A program made the position numbers and the translations under genes. Below are positions 17,118 through 27,973 of a stretch of DNA of 64,000 nt, piece by piece. The notes below the pieces were generated by a model. It was given only the letters and a program-made list of their open reading frames with translations. It was not told the DNA's origin and did no database searches. Each line of letters starts with the position of its first letter. The first letter of the stretch is position 1. The DNA is from Legionella fallonii LLAP-10 (GTDB lineage Bacteria; Pseudomonadota; Gammaproteobacteria; Legionellales; Legionellaceae): the NCBI RefSeq assembly GCF_000953135.1, contig NZ_LN614827.1, positions 3,360,501-3,424,500 of the forward strand, written 5' to 3'.

Positions 17118-18242
17118 CTATTTCGGACCAGTTTGACGTTGTTCTACAGCCTCTTCTTTAGTTGGCTCGACTTCTTCAATTACTACCGACGACGAAGAGT
17201 TGCTAAAAAAACAATTCTGATTTCTTGTTGAGGAGGGTCGAAAACGCTCAGGGATAACTTCGTCTAAAGGTGCTGGACCACAGGTTTCGTTAACGAATCC
17301 TACTGTACCAAAGATTCCGGCGACTAATGCGATACGCAAAGGCAATTGCTTTAAAGCGTGGATTACAACAGAGTTAGCTACCTCTTTAGGACTAGTCCAA
17401 AACTGTTTTGTCATATCAACTATGATGCTAGTAGCTTTTTTGTTAACTAATTTACCATTATTAACAGTTGCACGCACCAAGGTATAATCTTTAAAGGCAG
17501 CAAAAGGGTACGAACAAGTAGCAGCTATTGCTCCACTTAATGCCCCAGCCATAAAATGCTTTGTTTTCTTATCTTTTATAGGTAAGGCTTCTGCGATTTG
17601 ATCTTCAATAATACACAGAGAAGTAAAACTCACTACACCAGACAAATATCTTGCCATAAAACCACCAGACATGAGCTGATACGCATTATTTAGTGTATAC
17701 CATTTAAAATTCGGAGGAAGAAGTCTTGGTATTTTTCTCAATAAAGATAAGGATTCAGGAATCTGAGTTACAAAAATCTCGCCCAATGCAGCAACCGTGA
17801 CATAGCCCATTTTAGCTCTGAAAAGTGCTTTTTTTAGCCCCTCGTCTTTAACAACTAGGTTTTCTTCTTTAGCCATGCCTTCAGTCATGAGCTCAACAGG
17901 TCTATTATTTTTTGCTCCAGTAACATAAGCGCTTCTGATTGCAGAGCTTGATAAAGAAGCTGTATAGCCAGAATAAGCTGCTCGCACAAAACCAAAAACT
18001 CCACCCTTATAAGCAGATGAAAATGAACCATCTTTAGAGAGATTGAGAATCCATGCCTTAAATGGACTCTGCAATGCAGCAATACTTGTGCTGGTTAGAA
18101 AAGTCACCGTAGCAAGATTTGCACAATCCCATGCAGTGCCTTTAATTTGAGTTGGAGTATAACCAAAATAAGTATTTGGTTTTGAATCTGTTGTGTTATT
18201 AGTTCCATTAACGTTAGTATGCTCTCCTTTTTCTCTAGCCAT
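17118..18242 (-). CDS. Mitochondrial-carrier-family protein, probable Dot/Icm effector (LncP-like)
   Basis: 374 residues with hydrophobic segments in three loose repeats. The third is the clearest: 'FMAGALSGAIAATCSYPFAAFKDYTLVRA' follows the carrier pattern 'aGalaGaia...yPxdxxKtrlq', although the acidic residue of PxD/ExxK is Ala. The first repeat has 'LQSPFKAWIL' and 'GGVFGFVRAAYSGY'. The C-terminus carries a Glu-rich stretch ('VVIEEVEPTKEEAVEQRQ') like an E-block secretion signal. The known precedent is LncP, a Legionella effector that inserts in host mitochondria as a nucleotide carrier; direct orthology is not shown here. A PmrA-like box and -10 element lie upstream. Confidence 0.7.
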   Translation of the reverse strand: MAREKGEHTNVNGTNNTTDSKPNTYFGYTPTQIKGTAWDCANLATVTFLTSTSIAALQSPFKAWILNLSKDGSFSSAYKGGVFGFVRAAYSGYTASLSSSAIRSAYVTGAKNNRPVELMTEGMAKEENLVVKDEGLKKALFRAKMGYVTVAALGEIFVTQIPESLSLLRKIPRLLPPNFKWYTLNNAYQLMSGGFMARYLSGVVSFTSLCIIEDQIAEALPIKDKKTKHFMAGALSGAIAATCSYPFAAFKDYTLVRATVNNGKLVNKKATSIIVDMTKQFWTSPKEVANSVVIHALKQLPLRIALVAGIFGTVGFVNETCGPAPLDEVIPERFRPSSTRNQNCFFSNSSSSVVIEEVEPTKEEAVEQRQTGPK

Positions 18243-18279
18243 AATAGAAACCCTCTTTTTTAAAATATTGTCACGACAA

Positions 18280-18312
18280 ATTGTAAGGACTCATTCTTAA
18301 CAAAATATTAAC
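18280..18312 (-). promoter_or_regulatory. PmrA-like box and -10 element for the carrier-like gene
   Basis: On the minus strand the tandem half sites GTTAATATT-TT-GTTAAGAAT (18312-18293) match 14 of 18 positions of the Legionella PmrA consensus (CTTAATATT twice, 2-nt gap). After 7 bp follows TACAAT (18285-18280) as a -10 hexamer. The giant helicase gene has the same arrangement. Confidence 0.5.
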
Positions 18313-18487
18313 AATATCTGATTATTAGCGGCATTTCGCATAAAAACTCCGCATATAACGTCTTACATCTCTATTGTGGCACCATAAATAAAGAAATCCC
18401 CGCTCCTTAAGGGAAAAGAGCTATAAAATTTGCTGAGAAATATCTTTCGCTAATCTAATAAATTTGTGATTTAATTCCCTAGATTGT

Positions 18488-18561
18488 TCACTAGGGGTAC
18501 CGCAAGGTTGAGATAGTCCCTTTGAACCTGAACAGGTTAATGCCTGCGTAGGGAATGTGAA
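18488..18561 (+). promoter_or_regulatory. TPP riboswitch (THI box)
   Basis: The conserved core is plain: AGGGGTACCG, then GGTTGAGATAG, CCCTTTGAACCTGA and CAGGTTAATGCCTGCG, then TAGGGAA. It lies 110 bp upstream of thiC. Thiamine pyrophosphate binding should repress thiC expression. Confidence 0.95.
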
Positions 18562-18664
18562 ATTATTCTATTGGGTATGAAAGCGATAAAAGTTTTATTG
18601 CATCTAACTCAGACATTTATTGATTTTTATTCCTTACTCGGCCCCTGTAATTTTTCCATCATAG

Positions 18665-20347
<1,683 letters not shown>

Positions 20348-20352
20348 TCGTC

Positions 20353-20372
20353 GAGGCGCCTCTGGCGCCCGC
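20353..20372 (+). terminator. GC-rich hairpin after thiC
   Basis: GAGGCGCC and GGCGCCCG around a TCT loop begin 6 bp after the thiC stop. There is no T-run, so it is a terminator-like structure of modest quality. It sits between convergent genes. Confidence 0.4.
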
Positions 20373-20393
20373 AACTGTCTATCCAAGTGCATG

Positions 20394-21443
20394 TTACCTA
20401 GATAAATTCAGTGATATTGAATCGTCTTGTACGGTAGATTGTTCTGACTTATGCAAAACACTCTGGTTAACTGCAGAAAGCACTTGATGTCTTGGTTGTT
20501 TCCAAAACTGCCATTGAGTATCTCTTCTAATCGCTTCTGCATGTTCAGGACTTTGGGCACCAATTGTTCTGAAAAAATTAACAAAGTCAATAATAAGTTT
20601 AGCAAACCATCCATCTTTATCTTGTTCTAGAATCTCAAGACCTGTTCGAGAATCATCGCTATTAGGTTTGCTCGTAAACAAGAGCAAAGTATTTTGGATA
20701 GCAGTAAGCAATGTCTCAAGCGCAAATTTATCCTGATTTTTCTTCCTATCTTCAATACTCAAACGCAGATCCGTTAGCTCTAGCTCTCTTGCTAAAAACC
20801 GCTCATTGTACTCCTCGAAAAAGAGTGTATCTAATTGCTTCATTAATTCATCATCTGCTTCTTTTGGCACATTCTGGTTATGAGCTTGTTTCAAAAGCTC
20901 CATTTTAGAGGAATACATTTGAATGTACTTAGATTCTAATGCTTTTTTACCATTGGCAAAGGATTTCTCCATTGCGATAAGATTGTTGAATGCTTCTCCG
21001 GTCTCATCACATTCCTTGCGCACATCCTCCTGGTATTTCAACAAAGTTGAGATAGCTTTTTCCATCAAACCTCTTTTTTCATCCCATATTTTATAGGCAT
21101 CATCTTCTTTATGAACAGGCTTCGTCTTCTCAAGATGTTCCTCATATGATTTCATTGTCACGTAAAGAAAAGTTCCTTGAGTATTTATTATCCACTCCAA
21201 CGTTCCTAGTAATTTTTTATACGTTTGCTTATCTCTCGTACTAGGAAAATTCTGATATTCATTATAAAGAATGGCAAATTGTGCGCAGATTTCCGCTTGT
21301 TTTTTGTGAGGTAATTCTTGTAGTTTCGCAATCTGTAATTGTCTGGTATCAGTAGCTTTAACAGAAATACCAAATAATCTTTTTTCTTTCTCTTTTTCAA
21401 ATTCGTCATCTATTGTTTGCAGAATTTTATTTAATTTAGGCAT
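20394..21443 (-). CDS. Helical coiled-coil protein, possible Dot/Icm effector
   Basis: 349 residues, nearly all predicted helix and strongly charged ('DDEFEKEKEKRLFGISVKA' at the start). No signal peptide, membrane segment or catalytic motif is visible. The C-terminus is polar with several Ser, Gln and Asp ('SEQSTVQDDSISLNLSR'), compatible with a Dot/Icm signal but not a strong E-block. A good sigma-70 -10 (TATAAT, 21484-21479 on the minus strand) lies 36 bp upstream with TTGATT 17 bp before it. Convergent with thiC and divergent from another effector-like gene. No family recognised. Confidence 0.55.
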   Translation of the reverse strand: MPKLNKILQTIDDEFEKEKEKRLFGISVKATDTRQLQIAKLQELPHKKQAEICAQFAILYNEYQNFPSTRDKQTYKKLLGTLEWIINTQGTFLYVTMKSYEEHLEKTKPVHKEDDAYKIWDEKRGLMEKAISTLLKYQEDVRKECDETGEAFNNLIAMEKSFANGKKALESKYIQMYSSKMELLKQAHNQNVPKEADDELMKQLDTLFFEEYNERFLARELELTDLRLSIEDRKKNQDKFALETLLTAIQNTLLLFTSKPNSDDSRTGLEILEQDKDGWFAKLIIDFVNFFRTIGAQSPEHAEAIRRDTQWQFWKQPRHQVLSAVNQSVLHKSEQSTVQDDSISLNLSR

Positions 21444-21645
21444 CGCCCATTATCTCACAAAGCAAAAATAATTCAAAAATTATACACAAAGAGATAAAGA
21501 CAATCAATCATTACTAGTGAGCATGGCCTGATGCAACTAAATTATCTAATACTTGCCCTTAACATGAGATAAAAAAACAAATGGACTTGTTATTTAATAA
21601 ACCAATTAGCCTAAACTGACTCTATTACCCATTTGTCATCTTTTT

Positions 21646-21704
21646 GTAATTTTATTGTAAATCTTTTCCTAATTTTTTTAGCAAGATTAATATCCCCTTA
21701 TAAT
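21646..21704 (+). promoter_or_regulatory. CpxR-like box and -10 element for the Gly-rich protein gene
   Basis: GTAAT-N6-GTAAA (21646-21661) differs by one base from the CpxR consensus GTAAA-N6-GTAAA. A perfect TATAAT lies at 21699-21704, putting the box near position -57. The first in-frame ATG (21703) overlaps the -10, so translation must start later. Confidence 0.45.
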
Positions 21705-21753
21705 GGGAGCACTTTTGTATCAATCTATATTAAATTATATGTGGAAATTCACT

Positions 21754-22761
21754 ATGCGCAAAGACAAACATCAGGCCTTATCTTCGCCACACCCTACAGA
21801 AAAGCCTAAAACGTCAACGGCTCTAACGCTGCAAGAATTAAACAAAGAAACGACTGGAACTGAAACGGCTACAGCAGAAAAACCAAAAACCTCAACAGCT
21901 CTAACTCTGCAAGAATTAAACAAAGAAACAGAAAAAAAAGAGACTGCTGCTGAAACAGCTAGAACACGCTGCCGAGTTTGCTTTAAAGAAATTGCTCCAG
22001 TTCGTCGCTGTTCTGGCCATGGAGGAGGCGGTGGTGGCGGTGGTGGTAGTGGAAGTGCTGACAAATCAGAGGAAAAAGCAGCTCTTAGTGAAGAGAAATC
22101 GCTAACCCATGAGGCACATCATACTATTGATGCAGAGATGGAATTCATAATAGGAGAAGGAGAAGAAGAATACAGTGCCCAAGAACTTGACTCCCTATCT
22201 AAAACAGAAGAGCAAAAGTTCAATCCGGAAGTAATTGCAGAGTTAGTTGCTACAGGTCTATTAGTCATTAATAACGACCGTAAATCGAGGACGCTAACCC
22301 TTAGCCTACAATGTGATCCAAATTCCTTATCCAAAGAGCAAAGAAATGAATTAAAAAAATTCATGAATGCTATCCTTAAAGAGTTCAATGAATTCAAAGA
22401 GCAAAATCACTTATCTGACGATTGTGTCAACATAATCCAAGATGAGAAAGGCAACATACGGTCGCTGAGCATTAATTTACCGAAATTAGATTTATATGAT
22501 GCGTTTATCCAGCGACTAGCAAATAATTTAGTACCCACCCCTCGTCCGGAACTACAGGCACAAAACGATAACTCCAAAACTAAAAATTTTGCACCATCCC
22601 CTTTATCTATGGAACCCAAACCATCTAATAAAGACAAGCCTGTAACAAAAAATGAAGTAGCTCAAGGGGTGGATGTACTTTCTAAGCAAGCTGAAGAAGA
22701 AGAGGAACAGAAACTCTTTAGCCTATCCCCTTTTTCAACCCAACTAACGCCCTGGAAATAG
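21754..22761 (+). CDS. Repeat-containing, glycine-stretch protein, possible Dot/Icm effector
   Basis: About 335 residues. I place the start at ATG 21754 (MRKDKHQALSS, GGAAA upstream); ATG 21739 is also possible, while 21703 lies within the -10 box. Near the N-terminus an 18-residue unit beginning 'EKPKTSTALTLQELNKET' occurs twice in tandem. Next come a Cys-containing patch ('RCRVCFKEIAPVRRC') and a run of nine Gly ending in SGSADKSEEK, which looks like a flexible linker. The second half is a compact mixed domain of about 120 residues ('LLVINNDRKSRTLTLSL'), then a polar Pro/Lys-rich tail with 'EEEEEQKLF' close to the end. No family recognised. Confidence 0.6.
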   Translation: MRKDKHQALSSPHPTEKPKTSTALTLQELNKETTGTETATAEKPKTSTALTLQELNKETEKKETAAETARTRCRVCFKEIAPVRRCSGHGGGGGGGGGSGSADKSEEKAALSEEKSLTHEAHHTIDAEMEFIIGEGEEEYSAQELDSLSKTEEQKFNPEVIAELVATGLLVINNDRKSRTLTLSLQCDPNSLSKEQRNELKKFMNAILKEFNEFKEQNHLSDDCVNIIQDEKGNIRSLSINLPKLDLYDAFIQRLANNLVPTPRPELQAQNDNSKTKNFAPSPLSMEPKPSNKDKPVTKNEVAQGVDVLSKQAEEEEEQKLFSLSPFSTQLTPWK

Positions 22762-22800
22762 AAATAATTGTAGGTTGAGCCAAGAGAGGCCAACCTATAC

Positions 22801-22890
22801 TGTCATCCGAGGTGCTTGCGACGAACGATCTCCTGAATATGGCACAATGCGTTTTACAGGAGATCCTTCGCTGCGCGCTGAATGACCGTA
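22801..22890 (+). repeat. Dispersed repeat R3, copy 2
   Basis: Carries 'GGCACAATGCG', 'GGAGATCCTTCGCTGCGC' and 'TGAATGACCG'. It is shared with 30504-30590 and in part with 9797-9870. Non-coding, between two convergent genes. Confidence 0.55.
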
Positions 22891-22909
22891 ATAGTCATGT
22901 AACCCTATG

Positions 22910-23299
22910 CTAAGAAAGACATAAGGACATGATTGCAATACAACAAATTGTCCCAATAAACCAAACTGTTGATCTTAAAGCAGCCAAATTCATTAAGTAT
23001 AAAAAGACATAAGTAAAGCGCGAAACAATATAAATAACTGCCAAAACCTGAATGGCTAAGGAAACATGATTGGTTACCAACGCAGTTAAAACAGCGGTTG
23101 AAAATACGGTCAATGATTCAAAGCAATTTTGATGCGCCGCAACGGCTCTAGCTCCAAATCCCTGTAAGCTAGCCTGTTGTAATCGTGGATGCTTGTTATC
23201 GTAGCCTCCCCTGGCTTTCTGCATCGCATGCCCGACAGGTAATTTGACTAAATAAGGTAAAATAATAGCAATAAGCAAACAAATAATTAAAGTGGTCAT
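22910..23299 (-). CDS. MAPEG-family membrane protein
   Basis: 129 residues with four membrane helices, matching the MAPEG group (membrane-associated proteins in eicosanoid and glutathione metabolism). 'QGFGARAVAAHQNCFESLTVFSTAVL' holds the conserved Arg, His, Asn and Glu positions, and 'FTYVFLYLMNLAALRSTVWFIG' the conserved Tyr and Arg. Eukaryotic members are glutathione transferases or peroxidases; bacterial ones are poorly characterised. Full length, inner membrane. It lies 58 bp downstream of the large GGDEF gene on the same strand and could be read through from it. Confidence 0.85.
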   Translation of the reverse strand: MTTLIICLLIAIILPYLVKLPVGHAMQKARGGYDNKHPRLQQASLQGFGARAVAAHQNCFESLTVFSTAVLTALVTNHVSLAIQVLAVIYIVSRFTYVFLYLMNLAALRSTVWFIGTICCIAIMSLCLS

Positions 23300-23357
23300 T
23301 ATAACGCGTTCCCTAAATAATAGACTTCATCATAATGGGATTCCAAGCTCGGTTCAA

Positions 23358-26309
23358 TTAAGCTCCCCCTCTCTTTCTCTTTTTGGCCTTTTCGCCGCAA
23401 ATACTCACCCTATTTCCTCCCTGCTTTTTAGCCATATAAAGTGCCTCGTTAATATGGATGATCAAATCATCTAAATCTTTACCATCAAGGGGATAAACAG
23501 CAATCCCAATAGAAATGGTAATTTCTGCCATACGCTCACCATCAGTTTCTATAATCAGGTTTTCTATAGACTGACGCATCAATTCAGCTTTTGAAGCAGC
23601 ATCATCAAGAGATGATTCACGCAAAAAGAGTAAAAATTCTTTTCCTTGCCATCTGCAAATAACATCACTTTTTCGGCATTGATTATGTAATTCAAGACCA
23701 ACTGATTGCAGCACTTTATCCCCAACAACATGGCCATACTTATCATTAATTCGTTTAAAATGATCTATATCAACTAGCACTATAGAAAAGGAGGAGGAAG
23801 TACGCTCTGCTGTAAGAAGTTCTTTTTCCAAATACTCTTCGAAAAAACGTCTATTGTATAACCCTGTTAAGGCATCATGAGTTATTTGTAATCTTAATTC
23901 TTCTCTTAAATTAATATTATAAAGGGTTAGACTAATTTGTTCGGCTAAAATTTGGAATAAATAAATTAACCGATTGCTCAAGGACTCTTCTTCTACATCT
24001 ATTTCCATATAAATCAAACCAAACATGAGTCCCTGAGCATACAAGGGGTGACAAATGCAAACCGCTATCTGTTCCAGATCAGCCCCTACATGTTCACAAA
24101 CAACTAATTTTTCATTACGAGCGACTTGGTGCATTTTGCCACGTAATAAAGCCCAGCAATCTGATTTCATGATTTCAGTTTGGTGAGAAATGGGACTTCC
24201 CCAACAGTAGGTTTCTTTAAGCATATTGCCATTGTCACTATCAATAAAATAAATAACGCCAGAAGTAGGCGATAAAATCATTTTGATAAATGTAGATATG
24301 GGTCGAATCATCTCATCTCGAGAATCACTGGATTGTAATACACTCATCAACTCTTCCAGAAAACCCAACTCTCTATTTAGCTTTTCTAAATTTAGAACCA
24401 TTTGCTCTAGTTCTTTTTTCGATGCCCTTAATCTCTTTTCATTTTGTAATCGATAGAAAATATTAGTGGTGGTATGACTGGCTCCTACCAATTCCCCTCG
24501 TGCATTACAAATGGGATTAAAATGAATTTCAAAATCAAGGTCACTAAACCGTTTATCATCAAATGATTCTATAACCGTAAAAGGCTGCCCCTGAAGTGCC
24601 TTTTGCCATAGTGAAAATGATTTCTCTCGATTTTCAGGAGTCATTTTCTCCATTAAAACGCTAAAATTCATCCCTTTTTGTAAATTCACTTTCAACAATT
24701 TATAGATTTCTTCTTTATACGCATTATTAAAAGCAATGAAATTGTAGTTTAAATCCATGGCTGCAATTAAATCAGTGGAACCTTCCAAAATCCCATTTAA
24801 TCGCTCATTAGTATCTGCCAACTCAAAACTAATATCATTGAGTTTAGCGGAGTGATCTCTCACCTGTTGCAGCACTCGAATGAGGAGTCCTGCTAGTAAG
24901 GCAATAAAAATTCCTACGAGCAAAGTCCCTAATGGTAACCAAGAGCCCATAATTTGCTGCAACAATTGATCAGAGGGCCATAGTTCAATTTGCCAAGTTT
25001 GGCCTAACAAAAGTAACTCCATTCGTTTCGTCCAATTTTTATGTAAATCGAAGTCCTTATTTTCTGAGTCATAAAGTAACTGTCCATCCGAATAAATTTT
25101 CAATTCATAATCATTCATCAACGAGCTATGGAGTAAATGAGACATCATAATTTGAGTATTGATTGCTCCAATAATCAATCCGTCGAACTGTTCCTTTTTG
25201 AATAGGGGACTGAGTAACATAATCCCCCTATCTCCCTTTATGAAATTGACTAAGTGACTCATCTGTAGTTGTCTTTGAGCTAATGATTTTTCAATCACTA
25301 ATCGACTCTTAGGATCCCGCATTAGATTAAAGTCTTTCATCCGCTCATTACCTGTTTCAGGAACTATCCAGCGAACAATATAGTCTTTATCTGCCCAGGC
25401 AATAGCGACATATCCTGGTTGATCCTTAATGTAATGAGTTGCATCGGCACGCCATGCATTCTCAAGAGTATTGTTCTGAGTCATCCAACGATAACTCATT
25501 CGTAAAAACGAAGAAGCGCGTTCTTGCATCGTAACACTCAGATAATCACTGATACTTTGTGTTTTTAACTGCAATAGTTTATTAAGATAATCATACTGAC
25601 TTTTTACTAGAGATTGCCAACCACATAAGCTGATCACGAGAAAAACAAAGATAACTAATATGGGAGCAATAAAGCTTCTTTTTTCCCCCATTCTATTTTG
25701 ATAAGTCAATGAAATTAAACCTAAACTTAAGATAAAGAATCCTAATTGGGTACTGAAAGACATTTTCATGCTATTGGGAATCCCATAATGCATAGTAAAT
25801 GCTGCGATCAAATTGACTAGTAGAATAAGAATAAAACCAATAATTATTAAGTTAATGCTTACTTCGGCTTTTTTTTCGCTCACTGCGTAGGGATTAGTAA
25901 ACCACAAAAGAATTAGCCCAATAAATAAAAATGATAAAGACGTATTAAGAGCCATGCGACCGGGATGGTGCACCAGTGTCGTAAAAAAGAGCCTAATAAA
26001 TAATCTATCTAGACCCAAATCATGATTGAGAAAATATTGTAATGCGGTAAGTCCCGATAAAATTAATAACGAAAAAGTAAGCACTCGACTTATTTTTATT
26101 GCCGAGGTATTAAGTGCTATAAGTGATAAACCGCCCAATATAAAACAAATAGCGGTATTGTATTGCATTGCTATCCAATCAGGACTTATTTGGACAATAA
26201 ACAAAAGATGCCAGTGCCAACCAATTATTACTGCCATACCAAGAAATACAGTAATACAGCCAACACCATATGTTATGAATTTAAGTAACCAATCACTCTT
26301 ATTAGGCAT
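23358..26309 (-). CDS. Membrane sensor with CHASE-like, PAS, GAF and degenerate GGDEF domains
   Basis: 983 residues. About 230 N-terminal residues form seven to eight membrane helices (MASE-like). A periplasmic CHASE-like region follows (~240-440), then another membrane helix, a PAS domain (~500-620), a GAF domain (~655-805) and a C-terminal GGDEF domain (~815-975). The active-site loop reads Arg-Trp-Gln888-Gly-Lys890-Glu-Phe where GG(D/E)EF is expected: the first Gly is Gln and the metal-binding acidic residue is Lys. The inhibitory RxxD site is intact five residues before it (Arg879-Asp882). Cyclase activity is therefore doubtful, while c-di-GMP binding remains possible. 'DHFKRINDKYGHVVGD' is conserved. 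Possibly a c-di-GMP receptor protein. Confidence 0.85.
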   Translation of the reverse strand: MPNKSDWLLKFITYGVGCITVFLGMAVIIGWHWHLLFIVQISPDWIAMQYNTAICFILGGLSLIALNTSAIKISRVLTFSLLILSGLTALQYFLNHDLGLDRLFIRLFFTTLVHHPGRMALNTSLSFLFIGLILLWFTNPYAVSEKKAEVSINLIIIGFILILLVNLIAAFTMHYGIPNSMKMSFSTQLGFFILSLGLISLTYQNRMGEKRSFIAPILVIFVFLVISLCGWQSLVKSQYDYLNKLLQLKTQSISDYLSVTMQERASSFLRMSYRWMTQNNTLENAWRADATHYIKDQPGYVAIAWADKDYIVRWIVPETGNERMKDFNLMRDPKSRLVIEKSLAQRQLQMSHLVNFIKGDRGIMLLSPLFKKEQFDGLIIGAINTQIMMSHLLHSSLMNDYELKIYSDGQLLYDSENKDFDLHKNWTKRMELLLLGQTWQIELWPSDQLLQQIMGSWLPLGTLLVGIFIALLAGLLIRVLQQVRDHSAKLNDISFELADTNERLNGILEGSTDLIAAMDLNYNFIAFNNAYKEEIYKLLKVNLQKGMNFSVLMEKMTPENREKSFSLWQKALQGQPFTVIESFDDKRFSDLDFEIHFNPICNARGELVGASHTTTNIFYRLQNEKRLRASKKELEQMVLNLEKLNRELGFLEELMSVLQSSDSRDEMIRPISTFIKMILSPTSGVIYFIDSDNGNMLKETYCWGSPISHQTEIMKSDCWALLRGKMHQVARNEKLVVCEHVGADLEQIAVCICHPLYAQGLMFGLIYMEIDVEEESLSNRLIYLFQILAEQISLTLYNINLREELRLQITHDALTGLYNRRFFEEYLEKELLTAERTSSSFSIVLVDIDHFKRINDKYGHVVGDKVLQSVGLELHNQCRKSDVICRWQGKEFLLFLRESSLDDAASKAELMRQSIENLIIETDGERMAEITISIGIAVYPLDGKDLDDLIIHINEALYMAKKQGGNRVSICGEKAKKRKRGGA

Positions 26310-26704
26310 TAAATGAACAACCCAATCCTAATTATTAAAAAACCCCTCTTAACCATTAATCACACCCTATTAATACAACGCCCTTTACCATCTTCCTTTG
26401 AATAAGGTTTCGTACTCCAAGCCAGCAACCGTAGGTTGGATCACAGACTAAATCGACAACACTTCGACAGCTATGTGCAAAAAATTTAATCAACACTCAA
26501 AATCACAATATTTAGTATAAAAAATCGACTATACTTAATAAATTATAGACAAACAAATCAATTTATTTTCAATTTGTTCTGTTTTTTAAAACACATTCCC
26601 ACTTAAAACACATATGGTAAGTTGCTTCTACCCAACAATCTCTTCTGTTATGATAAAGCAAGAAGCGCCATATTTAGTGCATTGAAACTATAGGGATTAG
26701 TACT
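26310..26704. other. Intergenic region between divergent sensor and URC genes
   Basis: About 395 bp. It is AT-rich, with a 'GTAGGTTGGATCACAG' scrap of a common intergenic repeat near 26423 and a possible -10 TATGAT near 26650. It should hold the promoters of both flanking genes. I see no RNA gene or ORF. Confidence 0.4.
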
Positions 26705-27973
26705 ATGACACCAGATGATTTAAAGAAAAAACATAAGGGACACATTGTGTTGTCGTCTCATCCTGCCAGCCACACCGCGGCACCATTAAAAATCAAATGG
26801 TATGCAGAAAACCCTAAAGAGCGCGGGCCGGTTATAGCTTCTCTTACTAATATAAAAAACCGTAATGCAGTAGGAACTCACTCTGGCTCCTACTCTGTCT
26901 ATCGTGCTCTTGCTGTAGCTGCAGGAGTACTTGATCCAGAACACGTCCCGGATCTAACCAACACAACCCCTCCTGTCGCTATAGGTCCTCATCATCAATG
27001 GAGTGAACCCGGAAAAATCATTTCCCTCGATCCGTGGGGCCATCTTGCTGCTGAAGTCTTCGCCAATGAAATCAAAGCTGGTTATGACATCCGGCCTACT
27101 ATAGCCGTGACCAGAGCACATATAAATATTCCTGAATTGCATACCGCCATGCAAAAAGGTCGATTAAAGCCTGATGGTAAAATCTTGAGTGAAAATGGAG
27201 ATGTAGTCGTTACTAAAGCAGCCATAGAACCTGTTTGGTATTTGCCAGGCATTGCCGAACGCTTCCAGGTTTCAGAGTCATTATTAAGACGTACCCTATT
27301 TGAACAAACAGCAGGAATGTTTCCTGAATTAGTCACACGCACTGATTTGGATGTATTTTTACCCCCCATAGGAGGTTTAACCGCTTACTTTTTTGGTGAT
27401 GTAACTACCATTCATGATCCTAAAGTTGAATTAACGTGTAGAATTCATGATGAATGCAATGGTTCGGATGTGTTCGGTTCCGATATTTGTACCTGTAGAC
27501 CTTATCTTGTTCATGGAATTGAATTATGTATAGAGTCCGCTCAAAAAGGCGGTGCGGGCCTTATTGTCTATAACCGCAAGGAAGGTAGAGCCTTAGGTGA
27601 AGTAACAAAATTCCTAGTCTATAACGCACGCAAAAGGCAGCAAGGAGGAGACACCGCTGCCAAATATTTTGAAAGGACAGAATGTGTGGCCGGAGTCCAA
27701 GACATGCGCTTTCAAGAGTTAATGTCCGACATACTGCACTGGCTAGGCATTACTAAAATTCATCGTTTTGTATCCATGTCCAATATGAAGTTCGAGTCGC
27801 TGCAACGTTCAGGAATCAATGTCGTAGAACGAGTTAAAATCCCTGATGAGCTTATCCCCTTGGATGCCCAAGTTGAGATTGATGCTAAAATGGCTGCAGG
27901 TTACTATTGTGCCGATGCGATTGTGGATATCAACGAGTTGGCAAAACCCAAAGGACGGGGTCTTAATGAATAA
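26705..27973 (+). CDS. GTP cyclohydrolase II-like protein of the URC uracil-degradation pathway (URC1)
   Basis: 422 residues. The C-terminal half has the GTP cyclohydrolase II zinc site in the form 'HDECNGSDVFGSDICTC' and the 'VYNRKEGRALGEVTKF' segment typical of the URC1/RibA-like subgroup. The ~200-residue N-terminal extension with 'GTHSGSYSVYRALAVAAG' is also typical of that subgroup and absent in true RibA. URC1 is needed for uracil breakdown in some yeasts and occurs in bacteria beside DUF1688 (URC4) and upp. Both follow here: URC4 overlaps its stop by 8 bp. It is therefore probably not the riboflavin enzyme. Start at 26705 after AGGGATTAGTACT. Confidence 0.85.
   Translation: MTPDDLKKKHKGHIVLSSHPASHTAAPLKIKWYAENPKERGPVIASLTNIKNRNAVGTHSGSYSVYRALAVAAGVLDPEHVPDLTNTTPPVAIGPHHQWSEPGKIISLDPWGHLAAEVFANEIKAGYDIRPTIAVTRAHINIPELHTAMQKGRLKPDGKILSENGDVVVTKAAIEPVWYLPGIAERFQVSESLLRRTLFEQTAGMFPELVTRTDLDVFLPPIGGLTAYFFGDVTTIHDPKVELTCRIHDECNGSDVFGSDICTCRPYLVHGIELCIESAQKGGAGLIVYNRKEGRALGEVTKFLVYNARKRQQGGDTAAKYFERTECVAGVQDMRFQELMSDILHWLGITKIHRFVSMSNMKFESLQRSGINVVERVKIPDELIPLDAQVEIDAKMAAGYYCADAIVDINELAKPKGRGLNE

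Noticed and set aside
26705..27973. Riboflavin-synthesis GTP cyclohydrolase II (ribA)
   Set aside because: The long N-terminal extension and the URC4-upp neighbours fit the URC1 subgroup better, and no other rib gene is nearby.
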